From: Planctomycetaceae bacterium
Lineage (GTDB): Bacteria; Planctomycetota; Planctomycetia; Planctomycetales; Planctomycetaceae
NCBI GenBank assembly: GCA_021732845.1
Contig: JAKFUF010000012.1
Span: 1 to 64,000 of the forward strand
Length of the DNA stretch: 64,000 nucleotides
Direction: 5' to 3'
Shown here piece by piece: positions 1 to 9,270 of this stretch. Made by a program: the position numbers and the translations under genes. Position 1 is the first letter of the stretch. Each line of letters opens with the position of its first letter. The notes under the pieces are model-generated. The model was not told the DNA's origin. It searched no databases and saw only the letters and a list, made by a program, of their open reading frames with translations.

Positions 1-516
1 CTGCCGCCTGCGCCCCCTGTCGCGAAGGCGGGTCCTACCGCGCCCCCGAGCGGTGTTTCCGCAGCCACCGCGCCCTCCGTCGTGCAATCAGAACGGGTGG
101 TGCTGACCCTGAAGCGGCCCGATGCCATTTACGTTGTGTCCACTCGCGAAACGGTGGCTGACCAGAAAGGGTGTTCCCCGAGAAGCGGGGAAACAGTTTT
201 GCCAGCCGCGCCCCGCATCTTGGAGTTGGCGCAGCCGAGTTCGGCGGAGTTGTTGTCGCATTACAAACATCGGCAGGCTGCAACCGACGACTTGGAAGAC
301 GAGGCCGACTGCCAGCCGGCCATGACACTGGAAAAGCCCAACGTGCTGCCCGCTTTACCTCTCATCGCAAGGGAACCCACCGCGCCCCCGATCGCGACCG
401 GCGGCGAGAACCGGGACGGTCCAGCTACCGCGGCCATCGCCGACAGCGAGGTTTTGAAGGGTGCGCCCCCTCTTGCGGAGCAGAAATTTGGATACGCGCC
501 TCGGTACAGTCCCTGA
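1..516 (+). CDS. C-terminal part of a Pro/Ala-rich protein of unknown function (5' end outside window)
   Basis: The frame is open from base 1 and closes at a TGA at 514-516, so about 171 residues of the C-terminus are visible. The first 27 residues are Pro/Ala-rich and look like a linker; the rest (ending FGYAPRYSP) has no recognisable domain, transmembrane segment or catalytic motif. An internal GTG at 82 could be a start, but coding-like composition continues upstream of it, so I read this as a truncated gene. It runs the same way as the beta-helix gene that follows 215 bp later. The function is unknown. The frame is probably real but could not be confirmed by homology. Confidence 0.45.
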   Translation: MPPAPPVAKAGPTAPPSGVSAATAPSVVQSERVVLTLKRPDAIYVVSTRETVADQKGCSPRSGETVLPAAPRILELAQPSSAELLSHYKHRQAATDDLEDEADCQPAMTLEKPNVLPALPLIAREPTAPPIATGGENRDGPATAAIADSEVLKGAPPLAEQKFGYAPRYSP

Positions 517-731
517 AGAAGGCGTTCAACGGTCGGTCTGGCTGTTTGGTGTTCGCCGGACCGTCAGCGATGAGGTCTGGACACCGGCAAATGCCAGCGA
601 CGAAGTTTGGACCTCACCCTCTACGTGAGATCGAGTTTCGCCCTGGTTGGGTGCCACGAAGGCTTTGTGTACAGTGTCGGCACGCTTGCCCTGTCGGCAG
701 GCCGAAGATTCGCGGTCACAAGGCGATCAGC

Positions 732-2138
732 ATGAGCAATGTGCGGGACTTTGGTGCAGTGGGGAACGGGGTCGCCGATGACACGATGACGGTCGAGCAT
801 GCCCTTTCCGCCGGCAACGGGACTCTGGAATTCCCCCGCGGCGAATACAAACTGACCCGGACGATCCGCGTCGATCTGGCCAAGCATGGCCGGTTCGCGC
901 TCTCCGGCAGCGGGGGCACGGCCAGGCTGATCATGGCGGGGGCCGGGCCGGTACTGTCGCTGTTGGGCGGTCATGAGGGTTCTGCCCTGCCCGCGTCCTT
1001 CAAGCCAGAGACGTGGGACCGCGAACGGATGCCGACAGTCAGCGATGTGGAAATTGTTGGCGCGCACCCTGAAGCGGATGGGATTCACATCTCGGGGGTC
1101 ATGCAGCCGACACTGGCGGGCGTGCTGATCCGCGAGGTGCGCACGGCGGTATACATCAACCGCCGCGCCCGCAATGTGCTGGTGAGCCACTGCCACATCT
1201 ACAAGTGCAGTGGCATCGGGATTCATCTGGACCGGTTGAACCTGCATCAGACAATCATCACTGGCTCGCACATCTCTTACTGCCGGCTGGGCGGGATCCG
1301 CATCGAGAAGAGCGAGATCCGCAACCTGCAGATCACGGGCAACGACATCGAGTACAACAACAACCAGGCGCATAAGGTGCCGGACGCTGACGACGTGGCG
1401 ACCGCCGAGATTTACATTGATGCCTCGGAAGGCTCGATCCGCGAGGGGACAATCGTCAGCAATACGATTCAGGCAACGTACAACAAGAACGGCGCGAACA
1501 TCCGGCTGATTGGTCAGGGACCGGATCAGCCCCACAAGGTCGGCCTGTGGATCATTTCCGGCAATCTGATTGGCAGTCAGGAGAACAACATCCATCTGTC
1601 GTCCGCACGGGGCGTGACGATCTCGGGCAACGTGATTTACAGCGGCCACAACCGCAATCTGCTGATTGAGAATTCCCGCAACATCGCCATTGGAGCGAAC
1701 TGCTTCGACCACAATCCGGACTACGAGCCGAACGAGTTGTGTACCGGCATCCGGATTGTCGACAGCGTCGACTGCACATTGACTGGTGTGCTGATACAGG
1801 ACGCCCAGGCCGGGCGGCACACCGTGAAGAACGCCCCGGCGGTGCAGCACGAGGCGCTGCTGGAGCTGGTCCGCTGCCGCCGGATGACGCTCAGTGGACT
1901 GCAGGTGTTGGAGGGGGCACCCTACGGCATCTCCTTGGAAGACTGCCACGACACGTTGATCACGGGCAGCACGGTGCTTGACGCGCGGGAGCCGAAACTG
2001 ATGCGGGCGGCCATCCGCTGGAGCGGCACCTCAACCGGCAGCCAGATTGGCCAGTGCCGGCTCGGCAACGGGTCGGCCACCGCGCTGGAAGTCGATCCCT
2101 CGGTGAAGGTGGTGGACAACCGGCTGGATGGTGCCTGA
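732..2138 (+). CDS. Right-handed beta-helix protein, pectate-lyase / glycosyl hydrolase 28-like
   Basis: The 468-residue product starts MSNVRDFGAVGNGVADDT, which matches the opening of pectate_lyase_3-type beta-helix proteins (FGAxGDGxxDDTxA). It continues with the regular short-strand pattern of a parallel beta-helix, with repeated phrases such as ISGNVIYSGHNRNLLIENS and ITGNDIEYNNN. The frame stays open upstream of 732, but the family N-terminus begins exactly at this ATG, so I chose it. There is no signal peptide and no obvious Shine-Dalgarno site. The substrate is probably a carbohydrate (polysaccharide lyase, hydrolase or phage-tailspike-like fold), but no catalytic residues can be assigned. 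A TGAGCCACG motif overlaps the stop region. Confidence 0.8.
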   Translation: MSNVRDFGAVGNGVADDTMTVEHALSAGNGTLEFPRGEYKLTRTIRVDLAKHGRFALSGSGGTARLIMAGAGPVLSLLGGHEGSALPASFKPETWDRERMPTVSDVEIVGAHPEADGIHISGVMQPTLAGVLIREVRTAVYINRRARNVLVSHCHIYKCSGIGIHLDRLNLHQTIITGSHISYCRLGGIRIEKSEIRNLQITGNDIEYNNNQAHKVPDADDVATAEIYIDASEGSIREGTIVSNTIQATYNKNGANIRLIGQGPDQPHKVGLWIISGNLIGSQENNIHLSSARGVTISGNVIYSGHNRNLLIENSRNIAIGANCFDHNPDYEPNELCTGIRIVDSVDCTLTGVLIQDAQAGRHTVKNAPAVQHEALLELVRCRRMTLSGLQVLEGAPYGISLEDCHDTLITGSTVLDAREPKLMRAAIRWSGTSTGSQIGQCRLGNGSATALEVDPSVKVVDNRLDGA

Positions 2139-2296
2139 GCCACGCGGGACCAGCCGCCGGATGTTCAAGTGGCGCGAGCGGCAAACGCCCCGGGTGACTC
2201 GATGTCTTCGCCATCTTCCAGAATTGGCCGGCTCTGAGCGCGTCTGGACGGTTGCTTCAAATCCCGCGCAACTGAGAGGTACAATGGAGGTGATTG

Positions 2297-2887
2297 ATGT
2301 CATCAGGCAGCGGAGAGCCACAGATGCTGGACTATGGGACGAAGTTCGAAGCAGGGCAGACCTATCAGGCATTCCTTGAGCAATACGGGTCGGCAGACCA
2401 GAAGGCGCGCTGGGCCGCAGTCCATGGCCGGGTGGCTCTGACCGATGCGCAAAAGCAGTTGCTCGCTGGCTTCACCCGCGAGATGAAGATCATCTGTCTG
2501 ACGGGTGCCTGGTGCGGCGACTGTGTCAGCCAATGCCCGATCTTTAACCATTTCGAAGCCGCGAACCCCCTGGTGCGGATCCGCTACTTCGACCGGGATG
2601 CCAATCCCGACCTGGGCGCGGCCCTGTCGGTCTGCGGCGGTGCGCGGGTTCCCGTCCTGCTGTTTCTGAGTGAAGACAATTTTCAGGTCGGATTTTACGG
2701 CGACCGGACACTCTCCAAATATCGGCGGATGGCGGCCGACCAGTTGGGTCCCGCCTGCTCGACGGGAATCGCCCCGGCATCCGACAACCTCTTGGAGTCG
2801 GTGACGCAGGACTGGCTCAACGAATTCGAGCGTGTCCAATTGATTCTGCGCACGTCAGCGCGGCTCCGGCAGAAGCACGGGGACTGA
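2297..2887 (+). CDS. Thioredoxin-family protein with a CGDC active site
   Basis: A 196-residue cytoplasmic protein with no signal peptide. Residues around 75-80 read GAWCGDCVSQCPIF, a thioredoxin-fold redox motif (W-C-x-x-C) of the subgroup that carries CGDC. Downstream, ARVPVLLFL carries the cis-Pro loop expected in thioredoxin folds. The start is the ATG at 2297, preceded by a very strong Shine-Dalgarno GGAGGTGAT at 2287-2295; a TTG just upstream is rejected. Likely a thiol-disulfide oxidoreductase or reductant for an unknown partner. The neighbouring genes give no pathway hint. Confidence 0.85.
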   Translation: MSSGSGEPQMLDYGTKFEAGQTYQAFLEQYGSADQKARWAAVHGRVALTDAQKQLLAGFTREMKIICLTGAWCGDCVSQCPIFNHFEAANPLVRIRYFDRDANPDLGAALSVCGGARVPVLLFLSEDNFQVGFYGDRTLSKYRRMAADQLGPACSTGIAPASDNLLESVTQDWLNEFERVQLILRTSARLRQKHGD

Positions 2888-2932
2888 TTTTACGGTCGCT
2901 CAACGATTGCTGCGGGAATGCACTGTCAAAAG

Positions 2933-3078
2933 AATTTCAAATTTCAGATTTCAAATTTCACAGTACAATGCTTTGTCGCGCCGATCTGATCTCAGCAGAG
3001 AGAGTTCCACTCCCATCGCAGCGACGATCCGACAGTTCGAAGTGAGTGTACAGACTGTGGAATTTGGAAATTGAAATT
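2933..3078. repeat. AT-rich inverted-repeat element, copy A
   Basis: The left arm (2933-2965) is built from overlapping ATTTCAAATTTCAG-type words and ends CACAGTA. The right arm (3050-3078) begins ACAGACTGTGGAATTT and is the degenerate inverse of the left. The left arm is almost identical, over about 33 bases, to one at 60238-60270, and the right arm resembles 60361-60391. It sits between the thioredoxin-like and RbsD-like genes. Much lower G+C than its surroundings suggests a mobile or structural repeat rather than coding DNA. Confidence 0.7.
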
Positions 3079-3152
3079 CACTTTAAATCGTCCAATTCAC
3101 CTCCCAGCCACAGCGTTCTCATCGCACCACCAAAGATCCCGAAAGGAAGTTC

Positions 3153-3596
3153 GTGCTGCTCCACCGTTTGATTCATCCGCAGATCTCGGCCATCCTCGCC
3201 GCGGCCGGGCATCATGCCACCATTCTGATTGCTGACGGCAACTATCCGGCGTCTTCCAAGAAGGGGCCGAATGCGGAGGTGATCAGCCTGAATCTCGCGC
3301 CGGGAATCGTGAACTGCACGCAGGTGTTGGAGGCCGTGCTGTCGGCAGTGCCGATCGAGGCGGTCAAGACCATGATGTATGAAACGACCGGGCAGTATGC
3401 CCTCACCGAAGACCCTCCGGTCTGGGCGCAATACCGGGAGGCCATCAAGGCAGCCGGATTGAAGCTGGAGTTGCAGCCGGTTGAGAAATGGGAGTTTTAC
3501 GACGCCGTGGCGACACCGGATCATGTGCTGACCATTCAGACTGCCGACCAGCAGCGGTATGCGAACATCCTGTTGTCCATTGGCGTGCGGATGTAG
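3153..3596 (+). CDS. RbsD/FucU-family sugar mutarotase (pyranase-like)
   Basis: A 147-residue protein matching the size and N-terminus of the RbsD/FucU family: an early His and the stretch AGHHATILIADGNYP, equivalent to GHGDxIxIADAxFP in ribose pyranase and fucose mutarotase. These enzymes interconvert anomeric or pyranose/furanose forms of free sugars before phosphorylation. The GTG start at 3153 has AAAGGAAG upstream (3142-3149). No sugar kinase or transporter is adjacent, so the sugar is not identified. The next gene begins 36 bp downstream on the same strand, so they may share a transcript. Confidence 0.85.
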   Translation: MLLHRLIHPQISAILAAAGHHATILIADGNYPASSKKGPNAEVISLNLAPGIVNCTQVLEAVLSAVPIEAVKTMMYETTGQYALTEDPPVWAQYREAIKAAGLKLELQPVEKWEFYDAVATPDHVLTIQTADQQRYANILLSIGVRM

Positions 3597-3632
3597 TGAC
3601 GAGTTTCAGTCGTGCAGGGAGGGACGCCGCCG

Positions 3633-6600
3633 ATGTCGAACGCCGCCAGCTCATTGACCCAGCAACAGCGGCAGGCGATTGAAACACGCAATGTGTCCAT
3701 CGGCCTGTCGGCCGGGGCGGGTTCCGGCAAGACCTACGTTCTCACCCGGCGGTTTCTCTCCTATCTCGAGCCGGGGCCAGACTGCTGCGACCTGGGCAGC
3801 CTGGTCGCCATCACGTTTACCGAGCGCGCGGCGCGGGAAATGCGCACCCGCATTCGGGAAGAATGTGCCCGCCGCCTGCAGACCTGCCCCGCGGAGGAGG
3901 TGCCGCACTGGCTCAAATTGGTCCGCGACCTCGACAGCGCCCGCGTGGAAACCATTCACGGCTTCTGTGGCTCAATCCTGCGCGCCAACGCCATCGAAGC
4001 CCGCCTCGACCCGCGGTTCACCCTGTTGGATGACATCACCGGCTCGACCCTCCGCACCAACGCCGTCCGAACCGCGGTCCGCCGGCAGCTTGCCGTCCAA
4101 GACCCAGATTTCATGGAACTGGTCTTCGAATTCGGACTGGAGAAGACTGTCGAGATTCTCGACAAGCTGGTCCTGCAGCGGTTTCGCATCGACTTCCATG
4201 AATGGTCGGAAGTCGCTCCGGCGACGTTGGTGGAGCGCTGGAGGACGATGTGGCAGCAGGAAGCAATTCCCGGAATCATGAACCAGTTTGCCAAGAGTCC
4301 GTTGGTGAAGGAGACGATCGATCTTTTGCGGAAATCCCCCCCAGCCACGCCCGTGCTGCGGGAACGGTGCAATTTCTTGCTGGCAAACCTGCCCAGGCTG
4401 GGCAGCTACAAAGGAGACCCCGCGGCTCTGCTGCATGAGATCAACGAGAACGCCAAGGTGCAGGCACAAGGTTTGAAGACTGCCTGGGACGAGGCGACGA
4501 AGAACCGGATCAAGGCCAAGTTTGAGGACGTGCGGGAGGCGCTGAAGGAGCCGCTCCAATTGCTGGCGGTCGACATGACCCACATCGATTTGGCGGCAGC
4601 CACCGGGCTGCGCGCCCTGCGGGCGACACGTCACGCCGTTCAGGAGTACGAAGCCCGCAAACAGGACGCTGGTTCGTTGGACTTCGATGACCTGCTGCTT
4701 CGCACCCGCAATCTGTTGCGGGATTTTCCGGAAGTCCGCCGTCGCGCCGCGGCTGGGATTTCGTTGTTGATGGTCGACGAATTTCAGGACACCGATCCTG
4801 TCCAGGCGCAGATCGTCCGCGACCTGTGCGGCGAACAGTTGCTGAGCGGGCGGCTGTTTCTTGTGGGTGACCATAAACAGTCGATCTATCGTTTCCGGCG
4901 GGCAGAGCCACGTGTGTTTCATGAACTGCGGCAGGAGTTGCCCGAATCCGGGCGGCTGTCGCTGAGCATGAATTTCCGCAGCCAGCCGGCAATTCTGAAC
5001 TTCGTGAACGCCCTGTTTGAAGACGTGTTGGGGCCGGCGTACGAGCCACTGGTTCCGCACTTCGCGCAGCTCACCCCCCAACCGGCCATCGAGTTCCTGT
5101 TCTCGACGGTGGACGAGGATCTGGCGGCGTCCGTGCATGACGAGGGAAGTCGCGATGAGTCATCGTTGGGCGAGGGCGTCGACGATGAATCAACGCCGGC
5201 CCGCCGGGCGACGGAGGCCGACTGGATTGCGCGGCGGTTGCAGTGCCTGCTGCATGATGGTGTCCCCCGCATTCGTCACCGCAACAAGACAACCGGCGAA
5301 GATGAACTGCGCGTGGTTGAGCCACGGGATATCGTGCTGTTGTTCCGGTCGATGTCGGATGTGCGGTACTACGAAGAGGCGTTGCGGAATTACGACCTCG
5401 ATTACTACGTGGTCGGCGGTTATGCGTTTTACGCTCAGCAAGAGGTCTATGATCTCGTCAACCTCTGCCGCTTCCTGGACGACGCCGACGACCAGATCAG
5501 CCTGGCGGGGGTGCTGCGGTCACCGTTCTTCTCGGTTTCGGATGACGGCCTCTACGCGATGGTCTCGGAGTCCGGCACGCTCTCCGACGCACTGCTGAGT
5601 CCCGCGCCAAACTACCTGGACGCCGCCGACAGGGGCCAGATCGAGCATGCACGCCAGGTGTTGGCGGAACTGCGGGCGAAAAAAGATCGGCTGCCCCTCT
5701 ACGATTTGTTGAACCTGGCGCTGGATCGCACGGGCTGCGATGCGGCGGTGCTGGCGGAATTCCTTGGTGCCCGCAAGCTGGCGAACCTTCGCAAGCTGAT
5801 TGAGATGGCCCGGCAGTTCGACCGGGCCGGCACATCGACACTGGCGGACTTTGTGACGCAGTTGCGGGACGCGGTCAAAGACGAGGCCCGCGAACCGCTG
5901 GCGGCAACCCATCCCGAGTCGAGCAATGTCATCCGCCTGATGACCATTCACCAGTCGAAGGGGTTGGAATTTCCGGTGGTGGTGCTTACCGACATGGACC
6001 GCCGCGCCAACAACCAGATGCCCAAGGCGGCGTTCGACACCCGGCTCGGGCCGCTGGTGCCGCTCGGGTCAAAATTCGGCGAGCGGCGGCAGAACCCCGG
6101 TGCCGAGATGTTCCAGTTGTTCGACCAGCCGCAGTCTCTGGCCGAGGCGCATCGGCTGCTGTACGTGGCCACAACCCGTGCCGCCGACATGCTGCTGCTG
6201 TCGGCCCGCATGCTGACCGGAGGCATGCTGTCACATCCGTGGATGCAACTGCTGGCCAGCCGCTTCGACCTGCAGTCTGGCCAGCCCAAGATTGAAGTTC
6301 TGGCAAAGCACTCGTCCGCGCTGCCAGAGATTCGCGTGCATCATGTCCCGCCGGAAATTGTGCCACGGGGTCCGCGGGAGAAGACCGTCAGGCACATTGG
6401 ACTGGCGGCATTGCGCGATTCCCTGGATGGCGTCGAGCCCGCCCCGCTGCCGCGGACGATGACCATCACGCCGGTGGATGCCACGGCGATCCGGCGCTTC
6501 AATGTGTCGCAGATCGAGCAGGCGGACCAGGAATTGGAGTTCACGCACTCGCCGGGCCGGCGACCAGCGGGTGGACTGTTCAGCGTCCGTGAGTCGGAAC

Positions 6601-7262
6601 TTGGCAAGATCAAGCTGGTGCAGCACGGCGGAACGATCGCGCCGCCCGCGGCGCTGGGCTTCCGTGGACGTGATGCCGAGATGCTGGGAAACATCGTGCA
6701 TCTGGTGCTGGAGCGGATCGAATTCGGCTCGCCGCACAATCTGGAGTCATTGGTCGAAGCCGCGATCCTGTCGCCGGACATTGCAGTTTCCGAAGCGGTG
6801 CGGCGGGAGGCCCATCGTTGCCTGCGGGAACTGCTGGAATCGCCCCTGGCCCGGGAATTGGCGAACGCCAAAGTCTGCCACCGGGAGCTGGAATTCATGC
6901 TCCACTGGCCGCAGCCCGGCACCAACGGTGACACTGTTCAACGGCTGGTCACGGGCACCCTCGACGGGCTGTACGAAGCGGCGAATGGACAATGGATTCT
7001 GTTCGACTACAAGACCCGTGGCTTGCGCGGCGACCCGCAGGCCGCCGCGGCCAAAGTCGCCGCGCACTATGAGGTCCAACTCGGCATCTACTGCCTGGCG
7101 ACGCGGCATCTCTTGGACCGTCTTCCCGATCGGGTGGAATTGGTTCTGCTGCGCGATGGCGTCCATCGTGTCACCTTCAAGCCGACCGAAACGTTTGTGA
7201 ACAGCGTCGCACACCGCGTACACGCGGCCCTCGACCACCTGGCGATGCAGGCTTCAACTTAG
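3633..7262 (+). CDS. AddA/RecB-type UvrD helicase-nuclease
   Basis: A 1209-residue superfamily 1 helicase. It shows Walker A GAGSGKT (residues 28-34), motif II VDEFQDTDP (about 381), LVGDHKQSIYRFRRAEP (about 410), MTIHQSKGLEFPVVVL (about 769) and LLYVATTRA (about 839). The C-terminus carries a PD-(D/E)xK nuclease core with GTLDGLY (about 1108) and FDYKT (about 1126), as in AddA and RecB. The role is double-strand break end processing and recombinational repair. The ATG at 3633 is chosen over an upstream GTG because AGGGAGGG (3616-3623) lies 9 bp before it. No AddB-like or RecC/RecD partner lies next to it. The exact subfamily (AddA versus a solitary UvrD-nuclease) is inferred from the domain order. 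Confidence 0.88.
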   Translation: MSNAASSLTQQQRQAIETRNVSIGLSAGAGSGKTYVLTRRFLSYLEPGPDCCDLGSLVAITFTERAAREMRTRIREECARRLQTCPAEEVPHWLKLVRDLDSARVETIHGFCGSILRANAIEARLDPRFTLLDDITGSTLRTNAVRTAVRRQLAVQDPDFMELVFEFGLEKTVEILDKLVLQRFRIDFHEWSEVAPATLVERWRTMWQQEAIPGIMNQFAKSPLVKETIDLLRKSPPATPVLRERCNFLLANLPRLGSYKGDPAALLHEINENAKVQAQGLKTAWDEATKNRIKAKFEDVREALKEPLQLLAVDMTHIDLAAATGLRALRATRHAVQEYEARKQDAGSLDFDDLLLRTRNLLRDFPEVRRRAAAGISLLMVDEFQDTDPVQAQIVRDLCGEQLLSGRLFLVGDHKQSIYRFRRAEPRVFHELRQELPESGRLSLSMNFRSQPAILNFVNALFEDVLGPAYEPLVPHFAQLTPQPAIEFLFSTVDEDLAASVHDEGSRDESSLGEGVDDESTPARRATEADWIARRLQCLLHDGVPRIRHRNKTTGEDELRVVEPRDIVLLFRSMSDVRYYEEALRNYDLDYYVVGGYAFYAQQEVYDLVNLCRFLDDADDQISLAGVLRSPFFSVSDDGLYAMVSESGTLSDALLSPAPNYLDAADRGQIEHARQVLAELRAKKDRLPLYDLLNLALDRTGCDAAVLAEFLGARKLANLRKLIEMARQFDRAGTSTLADFVTQLRDAVKDEAREPLAATHPESSNVIRLMTIHQSKGLEFPVVVLTDMDRRANNQMPKAAFDTRLGPLVPLGSKFGERRQNPGAEMFQLFDQPQSLAEAHRLLYVATTRAADMLLLSARMLTGGMLSHPWMQLLASRFDLQSGQPKIEVLAKHSSALPEIRVHHVPPEIVPRGPREKTVRHIGLAALRDSLDGVEPAPLPRTMTITPVDATAIRRFNVSQIEQADQELEFTHSPGRRPAGGLFSVRESELGKIKLVQHGGTIAPPAALGFRGRDAEMLGNIVHLVLERIEFGSPHNLESLVEAAILSPDIAVSEAVRREAHRCLRELLESPLARELANAKVCHRELEFMLHWPQPGTNGDTVQRLVTGTLDGLYEAANGQWILFDYKTRGLRGDPQAAAAKVAAHYEVQLGIYCLATRHLLDRLPDRVELVLLRDGVHRVTFKPTETFVNSVAHRVHAALDHLAMQAST

Positions 7263-7280
7263 AATTTCCTTGTACGAGTC

Positions 7281-7312
7281 CGGGACACCGGGACACCGGG
7301 ACACCGGGACAC
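7281..7312. repeat. Short tandem repeat, four copies of CGGGACAC
   Basis: Four perfect head-to-tail copies of the 8-base unit CGGGACAC occupy 7281-7312, between the helicase stop and the small cytochrome-like gene. Such a tract could vary in copy number by slippage. It is about 90 bases upstream of the next start, so an effect on spacing or expression is conceivable but not shown. Confidence 0.9.
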
Positions 7313-7402
7313 CGCCAGCGAATTGCGTTCATCACGCTGGCGGCTGTATGCTGAAGCCGTGTGGTTGATCCATGGCAGGGCACTCGGCTCTGGAGACGCA
7401 TC

Positions 7403-7864
7403 ATGCGAAGTCGTCTGGTGGCGGTGGTGGGGACGTTGCTGATTGCCGTGGCAGCATGGCAGTCACGAACCCCAGTGACGGCTGAAGAGCGGATCCAACC
7501 AGACACCGTGGAGCGTGAGGCAAAGCCCGGCCAGCTTCCCACGATCAAGGAGATCATGCAGGAGTCTCACAAGTGCCGGACTTCCTACCTGAATCTGATC
7601 CGCGAAGAACTCGCACACGAGACGGAAATTCAGTGGCCGGAGGTCGTGGAGAAGAGCCGGAGCCTGATTCACGCCGGGAAGATGCTGGCGCTGAACGATC
7701 CCCCGCGCGGAGCCCGCTCAAGCTGGGAAAAACGCACAACGCTCTATGTGGCCAACGCCGTCCTGATGCATGATGCGGCCGAGCGTCGCAGTGTGGAGGA
7801 TGTCAATTACCACCTGAAAAAGCTTCGGCTGATGTGTGTTAGTTGTCATGGGGAACATCGGTGA
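7403..7864 (+). CDS. Small secreted protein with a C-terminal CXXCH haem motif
   Basis: A 153-residue protein with an N-terminal signal sequence (MRSRLVAVVGTLLIAVAAW, cleavage probably near VTAEE). The body is helical and ends in LMCVSCHGEHR, one CXXCH c-type haem attachment site at the very C-terminus. Length and a C-terminal haem site after a helical bundle recall class II cytochromes c (cytochrome c' type). Likely periplasmic electron carrier or gas/redox sensor. The start chosen is the ATG at 7403 because the signal peptide begins there. The gene is convergent with the permease gene 65 bp downstream. Confidence 0.75.
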   Translation: MRSRLVAVVGTLLIAVAAWQSRTPVTAEERIQPDTVEREAKPGQLPTIKEIMQESHKCRTSYLNLIREELAHETEIQWPEVVEKSRSLIHAGKMLALNDPPRGARSSWEKRTTLYVANAVLMHDAAERRSVEDVNYHLKKLRLMCVSCHGEHR

Positions 7865-7929
7865 AAGCCTATTCGGCGATTCACCCCGTCGCGTTTCGGC
7901 CCTCCATGCCGCTGTGGCGCTCCTCGAAT

Positions 7930-9270
7930 TCATCCGCGGCGAATGGCATCCATCGGCAGCATCCGCGAGGCCCAGATGGCGGGGTACAGGCCCCCCAGCA
8001 GACCCATCGCCGTGCTGAACGCCAGGCTGAAGAGCAGCAGCATGGGACTGGCATACAGGTGGACGCGGGTCGGCCACTGGGCGTTGATCACTTGAGTGGC
8101 CACCCAGCCGAGACTCGCGCCCAGGCAGCCGCCGCCAACACCGATCAGCCCGCTTTCCCAGGCGATCAGCGTCAGCACGTTGCGGTCGGACCAGCCATTG
8201 GCCTTCAGAATGCCGAACTCGATGAACCGTTCGGTGACGCTCATCAGCATCGTGTTCACGATTCCCAGCACGGCGATTGTGATGCCGATGCCGGTCATGA
8301 TCAGCAGAAAAGTATCCAAGTCCGCGCTTAATCGGTCGAACTGCTCTGCCCAATCCTTGCTGCTGCGGATCTCCACCGGCAGTTCGTCTTTTGACTCCTT
8401 GGCATCGCGTCCGGTAGCCGTGGCTTCCGCCTTGGGGCGAGCCACGGGGGTGGAGGCGATGGTCCAGTTTTCGATCCCCTGCGCGAGGATCAGCAGAACG
8501 GCGCTGATCGGATTGCGGGCGGACTGGACCATTTCCCCGGCCAGGGCGGTTTCAGGTTCCCACGAACCAGCGGACCGGCCCCTGAACAGTGTCTTGATAT
8601 CCGCCACGATCTTTTCCCGTTGGGAATCGTCCTCGGGCTCAACATAAAAGCTGCATGCCGACGTGGCGTCGAACCGGCCAATTTTGCGCACCAGTCCCGC
8701 ATCGGTGAGGATCGCCACATCCAGAAGCAGGGAACCGACCTCGTAGATGCCCACGATCGTCAGTTCCACCCCGTCAACTGTGAACGTGTCGCCGACTTTA
8801 CGCTTGAATTCCTCGGCAATGGAGCGGCTGATCACGGTGTTGTTGGACCCGATGTCATTGGATCCCAGAAACCGCCCTTCCTTCATTGCCTCACGGTATG
8901 CTGAATAGCGGAGCCGATTGGCGCGGACGATGTCCACGCCGAACAGCAGGCGGGGCGGACTGACCGTTGGCTGTCCCTCAATGACGTGGGCCCGGGCCCA
9001 AATTTCCGGGTGGATGGCATGGACCCCCGGCAGCTTTTCCAGTTCAAGCCCCCAGCTCATCGGCAGCCGGGAGAAGAGCGGGATTGGGGCACCCGGTTGC
9101 ATCACCACCACGCCGGGGAGCTTGCCAAATGTCGTCCGCACCAGGTCGTCAATCCCTTCGGCGACGGAGAACAGTCCGACCATTCCCATGATGGCCACCG
9201 TCAGGCCACACAATGCGAGCAGACTCCGCAGGGGCCGGGTGAACAGGTTCTTCAGCGCGAATTTCAGCAT
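7930..9270 (-). CDS. MacB/FtsX-like ABC transporter permease
   Basis: A 446-residue inner membrane protein. One transmembrane segment lies near the N-terminus (LRSLLALCGLTVAIMGMVGL). A large periplasmic domain follows (about 40-320), with a typical MacB core (VDGVELTIVGIYEVG). Three C-terminal transmembrane segments contain the FtsX signature (TGIGITIAVLGIVNTMLMSVTERFIEFGILKANGW). These permeases act with an ABC ATPase in lipoprotein or substrate efflux by a mechanotransmission mechanism. No ATPase gene is adjacent: upstream is an unrelated divergent gene, so the partner must be elsewhere. A 60-residue Ala/Lys/Glu-rich insert lies before the second transmembrane segment. Confidence 0.88.
   Translation of the reverse strand: MLKFALKNLFTRPLRSLLALCGLTVAIMGMVGLFSVAEGIDDLVRTTFGKLPGVVVMQPGAPIPLFSRLPMSWGLELEKLPGVHAIHPEIWARAHVIEGQPTVSPPRLLFGVDIVRANRLRYSAYREAMKEGRFLGSNDIGSNNTVISRSIAEEFKRKVGDTFTVDGVELTIVGIYEVGSLLLDVAILTDAGLVRKIGRFDATSACSFYVEPEDDSQREKIVADIKTLFRGRSAGSWEPETALAGEMVQSARNPISAVLLILAQGIENWTIASTPVARPKAEATATGRDAKESKDELPVEIRSSKDWAEQFDRLSADLDTFLLIMTGIGITIAVLGIVNTMLMSVTERFIEFGILKANGWSDRNVLTLIAWESGLIGVGGGCLGASLGWVATQVINAQWPTRVHLYASPMLLLFSLAFSTAMGLLGGLYPAIWASRMLPMDAIRRG

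Noticed and set aside
621-1949. Long minus-strand frame opposite the beta-helix gene
   Set aside because: It is antisense to a gene with a clear family match and has no domain; it is a high-G+C shadow frame. The same applies to long minus frames opposite the helicase, the DUF1549/1553 gene and the cytochrome-WD40 gene.
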